From positions 62,001-126,000 of the forward strand of contig CAWIMS010000004.1 of NCBI GenBank assembly GCA_963837285.1: a stretch of DNA of 64,000 bases. Direction: 5' to 3'. The notes beneath the pieces were generated by a model, which did no database searches, was not told where the DNA came from, and saw nothing but the letters and a program-made list of their open reading frames with translations. Numbering within the stretch: the first letter of the stretch is position 1; every line of letters begins with the position of its first letter. Source of the stretch: Planosporangium sp963837285 (GTDB lineage: Bacteria; Actinomycetota; Actinomycetes; Mycobacteriales; Micromonosporaceae). The position numbers were made by a program, and so were the translations under genes. This document shows positions 14,261 through 23,441 of the stretch, in pieces.

Positions 14261-16930
14261 ATGCCGCAGGGGGAGTACGTGGGCAGGCACGAGCGACCGT
14301 TGGATCCGACCGCGGGCGCGCTTCAGGCGTTCGCCGCGGATCTGCGTGAGCTGCGCCGGAACGCCGGCGGGCCGAGCTACCGGGCGCTGGCGCGGCGGGC
14401 CGGGTACTCGCCGTCCGCGCTGGCGGCGGCGGCCAGCGGCACCGTGTTCCCGTCGCTGCCGGTGACCCTCGCGTACGTGGGTGCCTGCGAAGGCGACGAG
14501 GCGGACTGGGAGCGGCGCTGGCACGAGGTCGCCGACGAGGTACGCGATCCGGCCGCGGAGCCCGCGCCGGCCGCGCCTGTCACCGCGCCGGCCGCGCCAC
14601 CGCAGGAGCTGCCGCTCGACGTGTACGCCTTCACCGGGCGGAGCGCCGAGCTGGCCGAGCTGGACCGGCTGGCCACCGCCGTGCCCATCGTGGTGCTGTC
14701 CGGCACCGCCGGAGTGGGCAAGACCGCGCTGGCCGTGCACTGGGCGCACCGGGCCGCCGCACGGTTCCCGGCCGGCTGCCTGTACGTGGACCTGCGCGGG
14801 TACGACCCCGATCAGCCGTTGCGGCCGGTTGACGCGCTGGCGGCGTTCCTGCGCGCGCTCGGGGCCAGCAGCGCCGACCTGCCGACCGAGCCGGAGCAGA
14901 TCGCGGCCCGGTACCGGACCCTGCTCGCCGGCCGCCGGCTGCTGGTCGTGCTCGACAACGCCCGCTCGGCCGACCAGGTCCGCCCCCTCCTGCCCGGCGA
15001 CAGGTCCTGCTTCGCGCTGGTGACCAGCCGGGACAGCCTGAGCAGCCTGGCCGCCCGGGACGGCGCCCGCCGGATCGATCTCGACCTGTTACCGGCCGAC
15101 GACGCGACGGAGCTGCTGCGTACCCTCCTGAAGGGCCGCGTCGACGCGGACCCGCAGGCGGCCGCGCGGCTGGCCGACCGCTGCGCCCGCCTGCCGTTGG
15201 CGCTGCGGATCGCGGCCGAGCTGACCGTGGCCCGGCCGGCCGCCTCCCTCGCCGAGCTGGTGACCGAGCTGGCCGACGAGCGGCGCCGGCTCGACCTGCT
15301 GGACGCCGGCGCGGACGAGCGGACGGCGGTGCGCGCGGTCTTCTCCTGGTCGTACCGTCAGCTCCCGCCCGACCAGGCCCGGCTGTTCCGGCTGCTCGGC
15401 CTGCACCCCGGGCACGACTTCGACGCCTACGCGGCGGCCGCCCTCGCCGGCATCGACATCGACCAGTGTCGCCACCTGCTGGACGAGCTGATCCGGGCGC
15501 ATCTGGTCCGGGAGACCCCGCTCGGCCGGTTCGAGCTGCATGACCTGCTCCGGGCGTACGCGGCGGAGTTGGCCGGCAGGGAGCCGGCGCCGGACCGCCG
15601 GGCGGCGCTGACCCGGCTGGTACACCTCTACCTGGCCACGGCCGGGGTGGCCATGGACGCGGGGTTCCCGCACGAGCGGCACCGCCGGCCCAAGGTCGCG
15701 GCGGTGGTCGCGCCGACCCCGCCGATCGGCGACGCCGAGGCCGCCCGGGCGTGGCTGGACGCCGAGCGGTCCAACCTGGTCGCGGTCGCCGGGCTCGCCG
15801 CCCGGGGCGGGCTGCCCACCCACGCCGGTCACCTCGCGGCCATGCTGTCCCGGTACCTCTACATCGGCGCCTACTACCCGGACGCGATCGCGCTCCAGGA
15901 GCACGCGCTGGCCGCCGCGCGCGAGGTCGGCGACCGGTACGGCGAGGGCACCGCGCTGCATCAGCTCGGCCGGGTGTACTGGCGGCTGGGCCGCTACGAC
16001 GAGGCACTCCACAGTCACCAGCGGTCGCTGGAGATCGCCCGGGCGGTCGGTGACCGGGCCGGCGAGGCGGACCGGCTCAACAACATCGGCAGCGTGTACG
16101 ACATCTGGGGCCGAAACGACGAGGCGGTCGACTGCTACGAGCAGGCCCTCGTGATCCGGCGGGAGGTCGGGGACCGCGCCGGTGAGGGCCGCACGCTGGG
16201 CAACATCGGTGTCGTGTACGGCAAGACCAGCCGGCACGCCCAGGCGATCGAGCACCTGTCGCGGGCGCTGGAGATCTTCCGCGCGATCGGCGACCGGCCG
16301 AGTGAGGGGCGCACCGTCGGCAACATCGGCCTGCTGTACGCGATGCTCGGCCGCTACGAAGCGGCGCTGCACCACCACGCGCAGGCGCTGGAGATCTTCC
16401 GGGAGGTCGACGACCGGGCCGGCATCGGCAACGCGCTCGCCGAGACGGGCAACGTGTACGGGCGGCTGGACCGGTTCCCGGAGGCCCTGGACTGCCACCG
16501 GGAGGCGCTGGCCATCCACCGCGCGATCGGGTACCGCGCGGGTGAAGGCGAGGCCCTCGCCGACCTGGGCCTGATCCACCTGCGCCGGGACCGGCCGGAG
16601 GACGCGGCGCAGGCGCTGCGCGAGGCGCTCGCGATCGGCCGTGAGACGCACAACCGGCGCCTGGAGGTACGCGCGTTGAACGGCCTGGGCACCGCCATGC
16701 GCCTGCTCGGCCAGCCCGAACAGGCGCTCAAGCAGCACGACGCGGCCCTCGGCATCGCCCGCGACATCGGTGAACGGGAGCAGCAGGCCAGAGCGCTCGA
16801 CGGGATCGCGTACGCGCGGCTGACCAGCGGCGAGAAGGATCTGGCGCAGGAGTACTGGCAGGAGGCGCTGACCCTGTTCAGCGAGCTGGGCCTGCCCGAC
16901 GCCGCCGAGGTCCGCGCCCACCTCTCCTAG
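14261..16930 (+). CDS. STAND-type regulator: XRE helix-turn-helix, NB-ARC ATPase, TPR array
   Basis: An 889-residue signal-transduction ATPase. Residues about 15-90 form an XRE-like HTH (LRELRRNAGGPSYRALARRA, GYSPSALAAAASG). The NB-ARC module follows, with Walker A SGTAGVGKTAL, Walker B RRLLVVLDNA, sensor VTSRDSL and the GLPL-like LPLALRIAAEL. From about residue 530 tetratricopeptide repeats run to the end (for example GNIGLLYAMLGRYEAALHHH). This is the AfsR/STAND plan with an XRE rather than SARP domain. Ligand binding to the TPRs would gate ATP-driven assembly on DNA. A GTG at 14279, preceded by GGGGGAG, is an alternative start. Its stop codon TAG is part of a half copy of repeat A. Confidence 0.9.
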   Translation: MPQGEYVGRHERPLDPTAGALQAFAADLRELRRNAGGPSYRALARRAGYSPSALAAAASGTVFPSLPVTLAYVGACEGDEADWERRWHEVADEVRDPAAEPAPAAPVTAPAAPPQELPLDVYAFTGRSAELAELDRLATAVPIVVLSGTAGVGKTALAVHWAHRAAARFPAGCLYVDLRGYDPDQPLRPVDALAAFLRALGASSADLPTEPEQIAARYRTLLAGRRLLVVLDNARSADQVRPLLPGDRSCFALVTSRDSLSSLAARDGARRIDLDLLPADDATELLRTLLKGRVDADPQAAARLADRCARLPLALRIAAELTVARPAASLAELVTELADERRRLDLLDAGADERTAVRAVFSWSYRQLPPDQARLFRLLGLHPGHDFDAYAAAALAGIDIDQCRHLLDELIRAHLVRETPLGRFELHDLLRAYAAELAGREPAPDRRAALTRLVHLYLATAGVAMDAGFPHERHRRPKVAAVVAPTPPIGDAEAARAWLDAERSNLVAVAGLAARGGLPTHAGHLAAMLSRYLYIGAYYPDAIALQEHALAAAREVGDRYGEGTALHQLGRVYWRLGRYDEALHSHQRSLEIARAVGDRAGEADRLNNIGSVYDIWGRNDEAVDCYEQALVIRREVGDRAGEGRTLGNIGVVYGKTSRHAQAIEHLSRALEIFRAIGDRPSEGRTVGNIGLLYAMLGRYEAALHHHAQALEIFREVDDRAGIGNALAETGNVYGRLDRFPEALDCHREALAIHRAIGYRAGEGEALADLGLIHLRRDRPEDAAQALREALAIGRETHNRRLEVRALNGLGTAMRLLGQPEQALKQHDAALGIARDIGEREQQARALDGIAYARLTSGEKDLAQEYWQEALTLFSELGLPDAAEVRAHLS

Positions 16931-16940
16931 ATCGACGACC
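16926..16940. repeat. Half copy of palindromic repeat family A
   Basis: TCCTAGATCGACGAC matches the outer part of a family A arm, but the opposite arm is absent. It overlaps the stop codon of the STAND regulator and lies 6 bp from the end of the convergent aldehyde dehydrogenase gene. It reads as a decayed or partially deleted copy. Confidence 0.6.
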
Positions 16941-16945
16941 AGACC

Positions 16946-18322
16946 TCAGCCCATCCAGACGGTCTTGATGTTGCAGAACTCGCGGATGCCGTGCGCGGAC
17001 AGCTCCCGCCCGTAGCCGGAGTTCTTCACCCCGCCGAACGGCAGCTGCGGGTACGAGGTGACCATGCCGTTGATGAAGACCATCCCGGCGTCCAGGTCGG
17101 CGGCGAAGCGGTCCTGCTCGGCCGGGTCGTTGGTCCACGCGTTCGCGCCCAGGCCGAAGTCGGTGTCGTTGGCCAGCTCGATCGCCTCGTCGTAGGACGA
17201 CGACCCGGAACAGCCCGGCGACCGGCCCGAACACCTCCTCGCGCCACATCCGCATCTCGGGCGTCAGGTCGGCGACCACGGTCGGCGGGTACCACCAGCC
17301 GGGCCGGTCCGGCGCCTCGCCGCCGCACAGCACCGTCGCGCCCTTCGACGCCGCGTCGCCGTACCTGCTCGGCGACGTCCTCGCGGCCCTGCGCGGTGGC
17401 GAGCGGGCCGACGTCGGTGCCGTCGTCCATCGGGTCGCCGACCTGCAGCGCCGACATGTTCGCGACGAACCGCTCGGCGAACTCGTCGTACACGTCCGCG
17501 TGCACGATGAACCGCTTCGCCGCGATGCAGGACTGGCCGTTGTTCTGGACCCGCGCGGTGGTCGCCACCTTGGCGGCCCGGTCCAGCGTCGGCCGACGGC
17601 ATGACCACGAACGGGTCGCTGCCGCCCAGCTCCAGCACCGTCTTCTTGAGCTCGCGGCCGGCGATCGCGGCGACCGCCCGGCCGGCGCCCTCGCTGCCGG
17701 TGAGCGTCGCCGCGCGCACCCGGTGGTCGGTGAGGACCGGCTCGACCTGGTCGGAGCCGATCAGCAGGGTCTGGAACGAGCCCTCCGGGAAGCCGGCGCG
17801 GTGGAACAGCTCGTCCATGAACAGCGCGGTCTGCGGCACGTTCGACGCGTGCTTGAGCAGGCCCACGTTGCCGGCCATCAGCGCCGGCGCGGCGAACCGC
17901 ATGACCTGCCAGAGCGGGAAGTTCCACGGCATGACCGCGAGTACCGGGCCGATCGGCTGGTAGCGCACGTACGCCCGGGTCGCCTTCACCGCCGCCGCGT
18001 CGGCGGGCTCGTCGGCAAGGAAGTCCTCGGCGTGCTCGGCGTAGAAGCGGCACGCGGTCGCGCACTTGGCCACCTCGGCCTTGGCGGCGGCCAGCGTCTT
18101 GCCCATCTCGGTGGTCATCGTCGCCGCGATCCCGTCGCACTCGGCGTCGAGGATGTCGGCGGCGGCCTGCATCCAGCCGGCCCGCTCGGCGAACGATGTA
18201 CCGCGCAGTTCGGTGAAGCCGCGCACCGCCGCGGCCAGCCGCGACTCGATCTGCTCGGGCGGCATCGGGTCGAAGGTCTTCAGCGTCTCACCAGTGGCCG
18301 GGTTGATCGTCGCGATCGGCAC
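16946..18322 (-). pseudogene. NAD(P)-dependent aldehyde/succinate-semialdehyde dehydrogenase, broken by three +1 shifts
   Basis: Reading across frames gives a full-length enzyme of about 457 residues close to succinate-semialdehyde dehydrogenases: INPATGETLKTF at the start, VMPWNFPLWQ, catalytic Glu in LELGGSDPF, nucleophile Cys in NNGQSCIAAKRF, then EEVFGPVAG, PFGGVKNSGYGREL and KTVWMG at the end. Extra single bases are needed near 17587 (after MPSAD), 17358-17362 (after AEQV) and 17205 (after GLFR). They sum to +3, so the original frame returns before the stop. As written the first shift lies before the catalytic Cys and the protein would be inactive. The GTG start has GAGGAGG eight bases upstream. 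Either a recent pseudogene or sequencing error. Confidence 0.85.
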
Positions 18323-18379
18323 TGTTGTCGCCTCCTCTGCGTCGCCCCGTAGGGCTCGGCTACCCGGGCCTCAGCGGAG

Positions 18380-19156
18380 TCAAACGGGCACCTCGTACCA
18401 GGATGCTCCGGACCGGGCCGGCCCGGTGAAGTCGATCGCGGTGAAGTCGAACCGGACCCCGTCCGCGCCGAGCGCGACCAGGCCGGCCGACCCCGACCGG
18501 TACACCCGGCCCTCGTACTCGCGCCACACCAGCAGCGCCCGCGGGTCACCGGGGTCGATCCCGTCCCCGCCGAGCAGGTCGACCCAGCCGTCCCAGCCGT
18601 CCCAGCCGTCCCAGGCGTCACGGGTGGCACGGCCCGGGCGCGGGTCCGGCGTCGGGAGGTCGGCCATCCGGTTGCGGAGGCGGCCCACCAGCGGGGTGTC
18701 CACGTCCACCCCGGCATTGACGATCACGTGGTCGCCCGGGTCGAGGCTGCGGTGGGTCAGGTCCGCGCCGTCCCAGCTCCACACGTCGATCCGGTCGGTC
18801 GCCGCCCGGAGCAGGTGAAATCCGTTGTACCGGGCCAGTTCGGCGTGGTCCGGGAGCGGCGGGTCAGCGTCCGGCCAACGCGTCAGCGCGGACAGCGGCA
18901 GGTCGCCCCGGCTGGGACGAAAACCATCCGACGGTACCGGCAGCAGCGGCCCGTTGAGCAGCGCCGCGATCGCCGGCGCGGCCGGATCGACGGCGAGCCA
19001 GGTGCCACCGGCGACCCGGTCCCGGCCACCGATCAGGGTGCCGCCCCAGTGGCGAGCCGGCGGGTCCCAGGCGCGGTCGGCGAATTCGTCGCGGACCGCG
19101 CCCAGCAGGAGCGGCCAGGCCGTCCCGGGCGCGAACCGCAGCAGCACGGTGCACAC
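18380..19156 (-). CDS. TANGO2/NRDE-family protein
   Basis: A 258-residue cytoplasmic protein of the TANGO2 (NRDE) family. The N-terminal Cys (MCTVLLRF), the motif region GAVRDEFADRAWDPPARHW (VRDE in place of NRDE), the GGRDRVAGGTWLAV segment and LTHRSLDPGDHVIVNAG fit the family. Members are linked to heme or lipid handling in eukaryotes; the bacterial role is unclear. The GTG at 19156 is chosen because it places the conserved Cys at position 2. Four 9-bp tandem units at 18583-18618 encode a repeated Asp-Gly-Trp run, which is unusual for the family. Confidence 0.75.
   Translation of the reverse strand: MCTVLLRFAPGTAWPLLLGAVRDEFADRAWDPPARHWGGTLIGGRDRVAGGTWLAVDPAAPAIAALLNGPLLPVPSDGFRPSRGDLPLSALTRWPDADPPLPDHAELARYNGFHLLRAATDRIDVWSWDGADLTHRSLDPGDHVIVNAGVDVDTPLVGRLRNRMADLPTPDPRPGRATRDAWDGWDGWDGWVDLLGGDGIDPGDPRALLVWREYEGRVYRSGSAGLVALGADGVRFDFTAIDFTGPARSGASWYEVPV
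18583..18618. repeat. 9-bp tandem repeat, 4 units, inside the TANGO2-like gene
   Basis: Four consecutive copies of CCCAGCCGT (the last is CCCAGGCGT) encode, on the minus strand, the series DAWDGWDGWDGW. In-frame units can expand or contract without shifting the frame. Confidence 0.9.
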
Positions 19157-19206
19157 GCCCGATGACCTTAGCGCCGCCGGCCCGGATCTCGGTGGGCGGC
19201 GCCGCT

Positions 19207-20016
19207 TCAGTTGGAGATGACGAGGCGGTCGATGTCGGGGGCGAAATCGTTCGGGTTGTCGAACAGGACCGAGTTTCCGCCCGCGTTCAAGGTGCCACGG
19301 AGCGCAAGCGAGCCGACGGTGTCCCAGTCCCCGGTCGACGGGAAGTTCACCGTGATCGGGGCGCCGTCGCCCAGGCGGACCCGCGCCTTCCGGTCGCCGT
19401 CGCCCGAAATGTAGAAGATCGTCAACGTGTACGTACCCGGTACCGAAACCGCCAGCCCGTTCATTCGCAGCGAACCCGACGAGCCGTTGCCGCTCCCCAG
19501 GAACCCGATCGCGTGCCCGCCGGACGCCGCCCGGTTGTTGCGGATGCGCGCCGCGCCGATCAGCGTGCTGGACGCGGCTTCGGCCTCGAACGAGGTGGGC
19601 GAGATGTTGTGCGGTGGTGGGTTCGGCGCCGGTGGATTGTTGCGTGGTGGCGCCGCGGTGGTCGCCCCGCCCGTGGGTAACGGTGGCTGGCCCGGGACCG
19701 CTGTTCCGGATGGAAGGTCGGACGGCTCCCCCGAGTCGTCGGGGTTGTCCGGGGACGGCAGGGTCGGCGCATAGGTCGGCGTCGAACCGGGGATCTCCGG
19801 AAGCACCACGTTGTTGCGCTTCGGTGTGGGCCACAATGCGACGACCGCGACGAGGAGCAATGCGACGATGGCGGCGAGGAGCAGCGCGAGCGGCCCGCGG
19901 TTCTGCGGGATCAGCCCACGCTGGTGACGCCGGCCCTGGTAGAGCCAGCGCTGGAGGCCAGCCAGCGGTGCGAATGTCTGATCGGCGGGTGGCCGATCAG
20001 TATCAGGCGTTGGCAA
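19207..20016 (-). CDS. Membrane-anchored protein with extracellular CBM35/CBM6-like domain
   Basis: A 269-residue protein. It has a basic cytoplasmic N-terminus, one transmembrane helix (GPLALLLAAIVALLLVAVVA), a Pro/Thr/Ser-rich stalk of about 80 residues, and a C-terminal beta-sandwich (FEAEAASSTLIGAARI to PDIDRLVISN). The latter has the carbohydrate-binding module 35/6 pattern: opening EAE, closing DIDRL. The same fold appears in the chitosanase gene at 37468-38577. No catalytic domain is present. It probably tethers a polysaccharide at the cell surface. The gene lacks an obvious operon partner. Confidence 0.8.
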   Translation of the reverse strand: MPTPDTDRPPADQTFAPLAGLQRWLYQGRRHQRGLIPQNRGPLALLLAAIVALLLVAVVALWPTPKRNNVVLPEIPGSTPTYAPTLPSPDNPDDSGEPSDLPSGTAVPGQPPLPTGGATTAAPPRNNPPAPNPPPHNISPTSFEAEAASSTLIGAARIRNNRAASGGHAIGFLGSGNGSSGSLRMNGLAVSVPGTYTLTIFYISGDGDRKARVRLGDGAPITVNFPSTGDWDTVGSLALRGTLNAGGNSVLFDNPNDFAPDIDRLVISN

Positions 20017-20403
20017 GGTCAGTCACCGTAGACGGTTTCAGGCAGCGTCGGCGTTGCCGGGCCGCGGTGGCGGGGGTTCACACACTCAAAGCGTCGTCAT
20101 CCGTGGCTTCAGGTCCACGGATGCGAGCCGGTCCCCGCCCCGAACCGGTCGTACGTGCTGCGAAGATAACGCAGGTTTGTCGATCGCGCGAGACCGTCTA
20201 GCCCGGACCCTGCGGAATACGCGGTGGCCGACCGGTATACACAGGGCGACCTGAGCCGTAAAAGCCCAGCGTACGGCCCCTGATCGAAAACGGATTCACG
20301 TGGCCGATGCTGCCGTAAGCGCTTTCCCGGCGCCATCGTTGTTACGTTCGGTAGCTCCAACCGAACGCTGTCAATCGCGCACAAGTGGATGACAGACGAT
20401 GCG
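20017..20403. other. Intergenic region, 387 bp, no gene seen
   Basis: No convincing coding frame. It should contain the promoter of the CBM protein gene (minus strand, start 20016) and the 3' end signals of the aldolase-like gene (stop at 20404). The only structure seen is an 8-bp hairpin at 20345-20367. Confidence 0.6.
20345..20367 (-). terminator. Hairpin downstream of the aldolase-like gene
   Basis: Arms CGTTCGGT (20345-20352) and ACCGAACG (20360-20367) enclose a 7-nt loop, 37 bp past the stop of the gene at 20404-21621. There is no U-tract, which is common for actinobacterial terminators. Assignment rests on position and symmetry only. Confidence 0.45.
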
Positions 20404-21621
20404 TCAAAAGAACGTACGAACGATATCGATGACCCTGTGTTCGGAGTCGAGTACGGGAAGTGCCTGCCAGCGTTCGAACATCGTGCACGGATGGGAGATG
20501 CCGCAGACCACCCAGTCACCCACCCTGACCTCCCCGGCCGGGTCGGACAGGTACGCGTGCTGGTCGTTCAGTTCGGTCACGGTCAGTCCTTCGACCGGAC
20601 GCGGCATTCCGTCGCGCAAGACCGTTAGCGGCATCGGAAGGTGCAGATCATACGAGACATCCCGTTTGCCCATGTTGAGAAATGCGCGGCCGGGCTCCGG
20701 CGTGGAGACCACCGTCGCCCACACCCGCAGCGCCGGCTCCAGCGGGAACGGCGAGAGACCGGCGTAGAACCCGTGGTCGTGCGCCACGTACGCGCCGGAG
20801 CGCAGCACCGCCAGGCGTGCGCCGCCGAGACCGTCGAACGCCTCGGCCACCAGATCCGGGTACGCGCTGCCGCCCGCCGTCACGGTCGCCGCGTCCACGG
20901 CTTCGGCCAGGCGTACCAGCTCGGCCAGGTGGTGCCGGACGGCCGTCACGTCCGCGTTCGACCGGCCGTGCCCGTACGAGCCCTCGTACCCGGCGACGCC
21001 GGCCAGCCGGAGCCCGGGCGCGGCGGCGACGGCCCGGGCCACCTCGACGGCCGCCGGCACCCCGCGCGCACCGGTCCGACCACCGGGCAGGCCCAGCTCG
21101 ACGAAGACCGGGATCGGCGCGCTGCCGGAACCGATCCTGGCCGCCAGCGCGGCGACCGCGGCCGCCGAGTCCACCCAGCAGTAGATCTCGGCGCGCTCCT
21201 GCTCGGCGACGACCCAGTCGACCGCGGCGGGGTCGACCACGCCGTGCGCGACGAGGATGCGACGCGCGCCGAACGCCCGCAGTACCCGCGCCTGCGCCAC
21301 GGTGGCCACCGTGAACGCCCACGCCCCGCGCCTGGCCTGCTGCGCCGCGAGCGCGGGGGCCATGGTGGTTTTGACGTGCGGAGCGAAGGCCAGCCCGCGT
21401 TCGGCGCAGAACTCGGCGTACCGGTCGAGGTTGCCGGCCAGCGCCGCGCCGTCCAGGCTCGCGACCGGTGAGATGAACCCGCCCGCGGGCAGCCGCCGGC
21501 CGAGGATGTCGGCCAGGCTGGTGGCGTCCGGTGGCAGCCCCTTGTACCGCCAGTCGAGCGGCTCCTCGCGCAGCCGCTCGACCGCGGCGTAGTCGATGAG
21601 GTCCGGCTCACTCCTGGTCAT
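20404..21621 (-). CDS. D-threonine aldolase / D-serine dehydratase-like fold-III PLP enzyme
   Basis: A 405-residue PLP enzyme of the alanine-racemase-fold (type III) group. The PLP lysine is in PHVKTTMAPALA (K84). The C-terminal beta-domain carries the metal-binding His-x-Cys in GISHPCTMFERW, as in D-serine dehydratases and D-threonine aldolases. The sequence YEGSYGHGRSNADV is also typical. It acts on D-hydroxy-amino acids, but the exact substrate cannot be assigned. The start overlaps the RidA gene stop by 4 bp; pairing with RidA, which hydrolyses enamine/imine intermediates, favours a dehydratase/deaminase reaction. Confidence 0.85.
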   Translation of the reverse strand: MTRSEPDLIDYAAVERLREEPLDWRYKGLPPDATSLADILGRRLPAGGFISPVASLDGAALAGNLDRYAEFCAERGLAFAPHVKTTMAPALAAQQARRGAWAFTVATVAQARVLRAFGARRILVAHGVVDPAAVDWVVAEQERAEIYCWVDSAAAVAALAARIGSGSAPIPVFVELGLPGGRTGARGVPAAVEVARAVAAAPGLRLAGVAGYEGSYGHGRSNADVTAVRHHLAELVRLAEAVDAATVTAGGSAYPDLVAEAFDGLGGARLAVLRSGAYVAHDHGFYAGLSPFPLEPALRVWATVVSTPEPGRAFLNMGKRDVSYDLHLPMPLTVLRDGMPRPVEGLTVTELNDQHAYLSDPAGEVRVGDWVVCGISHPCTMFERWQALPVLDSEHRVIDIVRTFF

Positions 21622-21992
21622 GGTGTCGGCAGAGCGGCGACGACGTCGATCTCGACGAGGATCCCGAGCAACTGCGACCCGACCGTGGTCCGCACCGGGT
21701 ACGGCGCCGGGAACAACCGCTCGTACACCCCGTTGTACGCGGCGAAGTCAGCCAGGTCGGCCAGGTGCGCGGTCACTTTCACCACGTGGGACAGGTCGAG
21801 CCCGGCCACGGCGAGTGCGCGTTCGACATTGCGAATCACCGCCTCGGTCTGCGCCTCGATCCCATCGGGTACCGCTCCGGTGGCCGGATCCTGCGGGCCG
21901 TACCCGGCGGTGAACGCGAATCCGTTCGCGATGACGACGTGTGAGTACGGGCCGGCCGGCGTCGGCAGCTCGGTACTGGTCAGCTTCTCCAC
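21618..21992 (-). CDS. RidA/YjgF-family enamine/imine deaminase
   Basis: A 124-residue protein of the RidA family, which hydrolyses reactive 2-aminoacrylate-type imines released by PLP dehydratases. Family features are LPTPAGPYSHVVIANGF, the substrate-binding Arg in VRTTVGSQLLGILVEIDVVA, and normal length. The GTG at 21992 begins the conserved region (VEKLTSTELPTPAGPYS). It is the first gene of a two-gene minus-strand operon with the fold-III PLP enzyme. Confidence 0.88.
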   Translation of the reverse strand: MEKLTSTELPTPAGPYSHVVIANGFAFTAGYGPQDPATGAVPDGIEAQTEAVIRNVERALAVAGLDLSHVVKVTAHLADLADFAAYNGVYERLFPAPYPVRTTVGSQLLGILVEIDVVAALPTP

Positions 21993-22176
21993 ACCGTGAT
22001 CCTGCCAACGGGTTGGGCGGACGCCAACGTTTCCGTTCAGTGGAGAACCCTTGAGGCGGGAAGAAAATCGCACCGGCCGATGTCACCCTGCCGCCTTGTG
22101 CCACTACGGTGGGAACACCCGATGTCCTACCGAGGTGGGGCCGGCCGTGAAACCGCGATGAAGCACCACCGCATGG

Positions 22177-22228
22177 CCGGCTTGACTCCGGGAAGACTCA
22201 AGCCGGGCGTCGGGCGGCCGATTCCGAC
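22177..22228 (+). promoter_or_regulatory. Candidate structured 5' leader of the FIST/GGDEF operon
   Basis: Two consecutive hairpins lie 26 bases upstream of the FIST start. The first has stem CCGGCTTGA / TCAAGCCGG (22177-22185, 22198-22206) with a 12-nt loop. The second has CGTCGG / CCGACG (22208-22213, 22223-22228). GGCCGGC at 22175-22181 can alternatively pair with GCCGGCC further upstream, so competing structures are possible. No known riboswitch consensus was recognised. Confidence 0.4.
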
Positions 22229-22253
22229 GGCAACTCTGTCTTGTGGAGGCGCC

Positions 22254-23438
22254 ATGGGGGCTCAGGGATCCGTCGACGGACGACGCTGGATGGGTGTCGG
22301 CCGATCCGACGAGCGTGACTCGCGAGCGGCGGCTGTTGCCGCCGCTCACGCGGCCGTCCGAGGTGATGAACCAAAACTACTGGTCGCATTCATCGCGATC
22401 AGCCACGACGCGGAAAGCGTCCTGTCCGGCCTGCGGGAGGCGGTTCCCGGCGCGGCGATCGTCGGATGCACCACCCACGGTGAGATCGCTCCGGGCGGAC
22501 CGACCGACGGCACGGTGACCGTTGCCGCGCTCGGCGGCCCCGGGTTCGCGGTGTCCACCGCGGTGGCCGAGAACGCGTCCGCTCGCCAGCGGGAGGCCGG
22601 TGCCGAGGTGGCGGCCTGCGCGGCCGAGGTCGCCGACCGCCCGTACCGGGTGTTGATGCTGCTCACCGACGGCTTCGTCCGCGACCAGGAGTCGATCCTG
22701 CGGGGCTGCTACGGCGTGCTCGGCGCGGGTGTTCCGCTGTTCGGCGGCGCGTCCGCCGATGGCTGGCGGATGGTCGGCGGGTATCTGCTGGGCGACAACC
22801 GGGTACTCACTGATGCTGTGGTCGCGGTTACGATCGCCTCGGAGGCTCCGCTCGCCGTGGCAGTCCGCCACGGGTGGAACAAGGTCGGCCAACCGATGAT
22901 CGTGACGAGCAGTGGCAACGGTCGCGTCTACACCCTTGACGACCGACCGGCCCTCGACGTCTACCTCGACCGGCTCGGCGCGCCCGCGGAGGCATACACG
23001 GACGCCGAGGCGTTCAAGGCGTTCGCGCTGCCCCGGCCGTTGGGTGTGCAGCGGCGCAGTGGCGTCGAGGCGCGAAACCTGAGCACCGAGATCGACATCG
23101 AGGGCCGCTCGATCGGCGGCGGCAGCGCCATCGACCACGGCGGCCTGACCTGGGCGATGTCCGGCGACGAGCAGTCGATCCTGGAAGCCACCGACGCGGC
23201 GTGCCACGACGCGATCGAGGGCCTGCGCGGCAGCGCTCCCATCGGCATGCTGACGTTCAGTTGCGCTGCCCTGCGGGCGGTCCTCGGCGACGACGGCATC
23301 CAGCGGGAGGGTGAGCGCCTGGCCAAGTGGGCCGATGATGTACCGTTCGCCGGTTTCTACACTTACGGGGAGATCGCCCGGGTGCGCGGTATCGACGGTT
23401 TCCACAACCAGACGCTTGCGGTGCTGGCGCTGGGCTGA
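22254..23438 (+). CDS. FIST-domain sensor protein
   Basis: A 394-residue protein with the FIST_N domain (about 20-220; VGCTTHGEIAPGG, LLTDGFVRDQESILRG, GGASADGWR) and FIST_C domain (about 225-370; ending VPFAGFYTYGEIARVRG then FHNQTLAVLALG). FIST domains are predicted intracellular sensors of small ligands such as amino acids. The ATG at 22254 is chosen because GGAGG lies five bases upstream, although the frame is open further upstream. A diguanylate-cyclase-type gene starts 3 bp after the stop, so the sensed signal probably feeds into c-di-GMP output. Confidence 0.9.
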   Translation: MGAQGSVDGRRWMGVGRSDERDSRAAAVAAAHAAVRGDEPKLLVAFIAISHDAESVLSGLREAVPGAAIVGCTTHGEIAPGGPTDGTVTVAALGGPGFAVSTAVAENASARQREAGAEVAACAAEVADRPYRVLMLLTDGFVRDQESILRGCYGVLGAGVPLFGGASADGWRMVGGYLLGDNRVLTDAVVAVTIASEAPLAVAVRHGWNKVGQPMIVTSSGNGRVYTLDDRPALDVYLDRLGAPAEAYTDAEAFKAFALPRPLGVQRRSGVEARNLSTEIDIEGRSIGGGSAIDHGGLTWAMSGDEQSILEATDAACHDAIEGLRGSAPIGMLTFSCAALRAVLGDDGIQREGERLAKWADDVPFAGFYTYGEIARVRGIDGFHNQTLAVLALG

Positions 23439-23441
23439 CGA

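Noticed and set aside
22081..22253. Cobalamin or c-di-GMP riboswitch upstream of the FIST gene
   Set aside because: Hairpins are present, but the conserved core motifs of these riboswitches were not found by eye; kept only as an unnamed structured leader.
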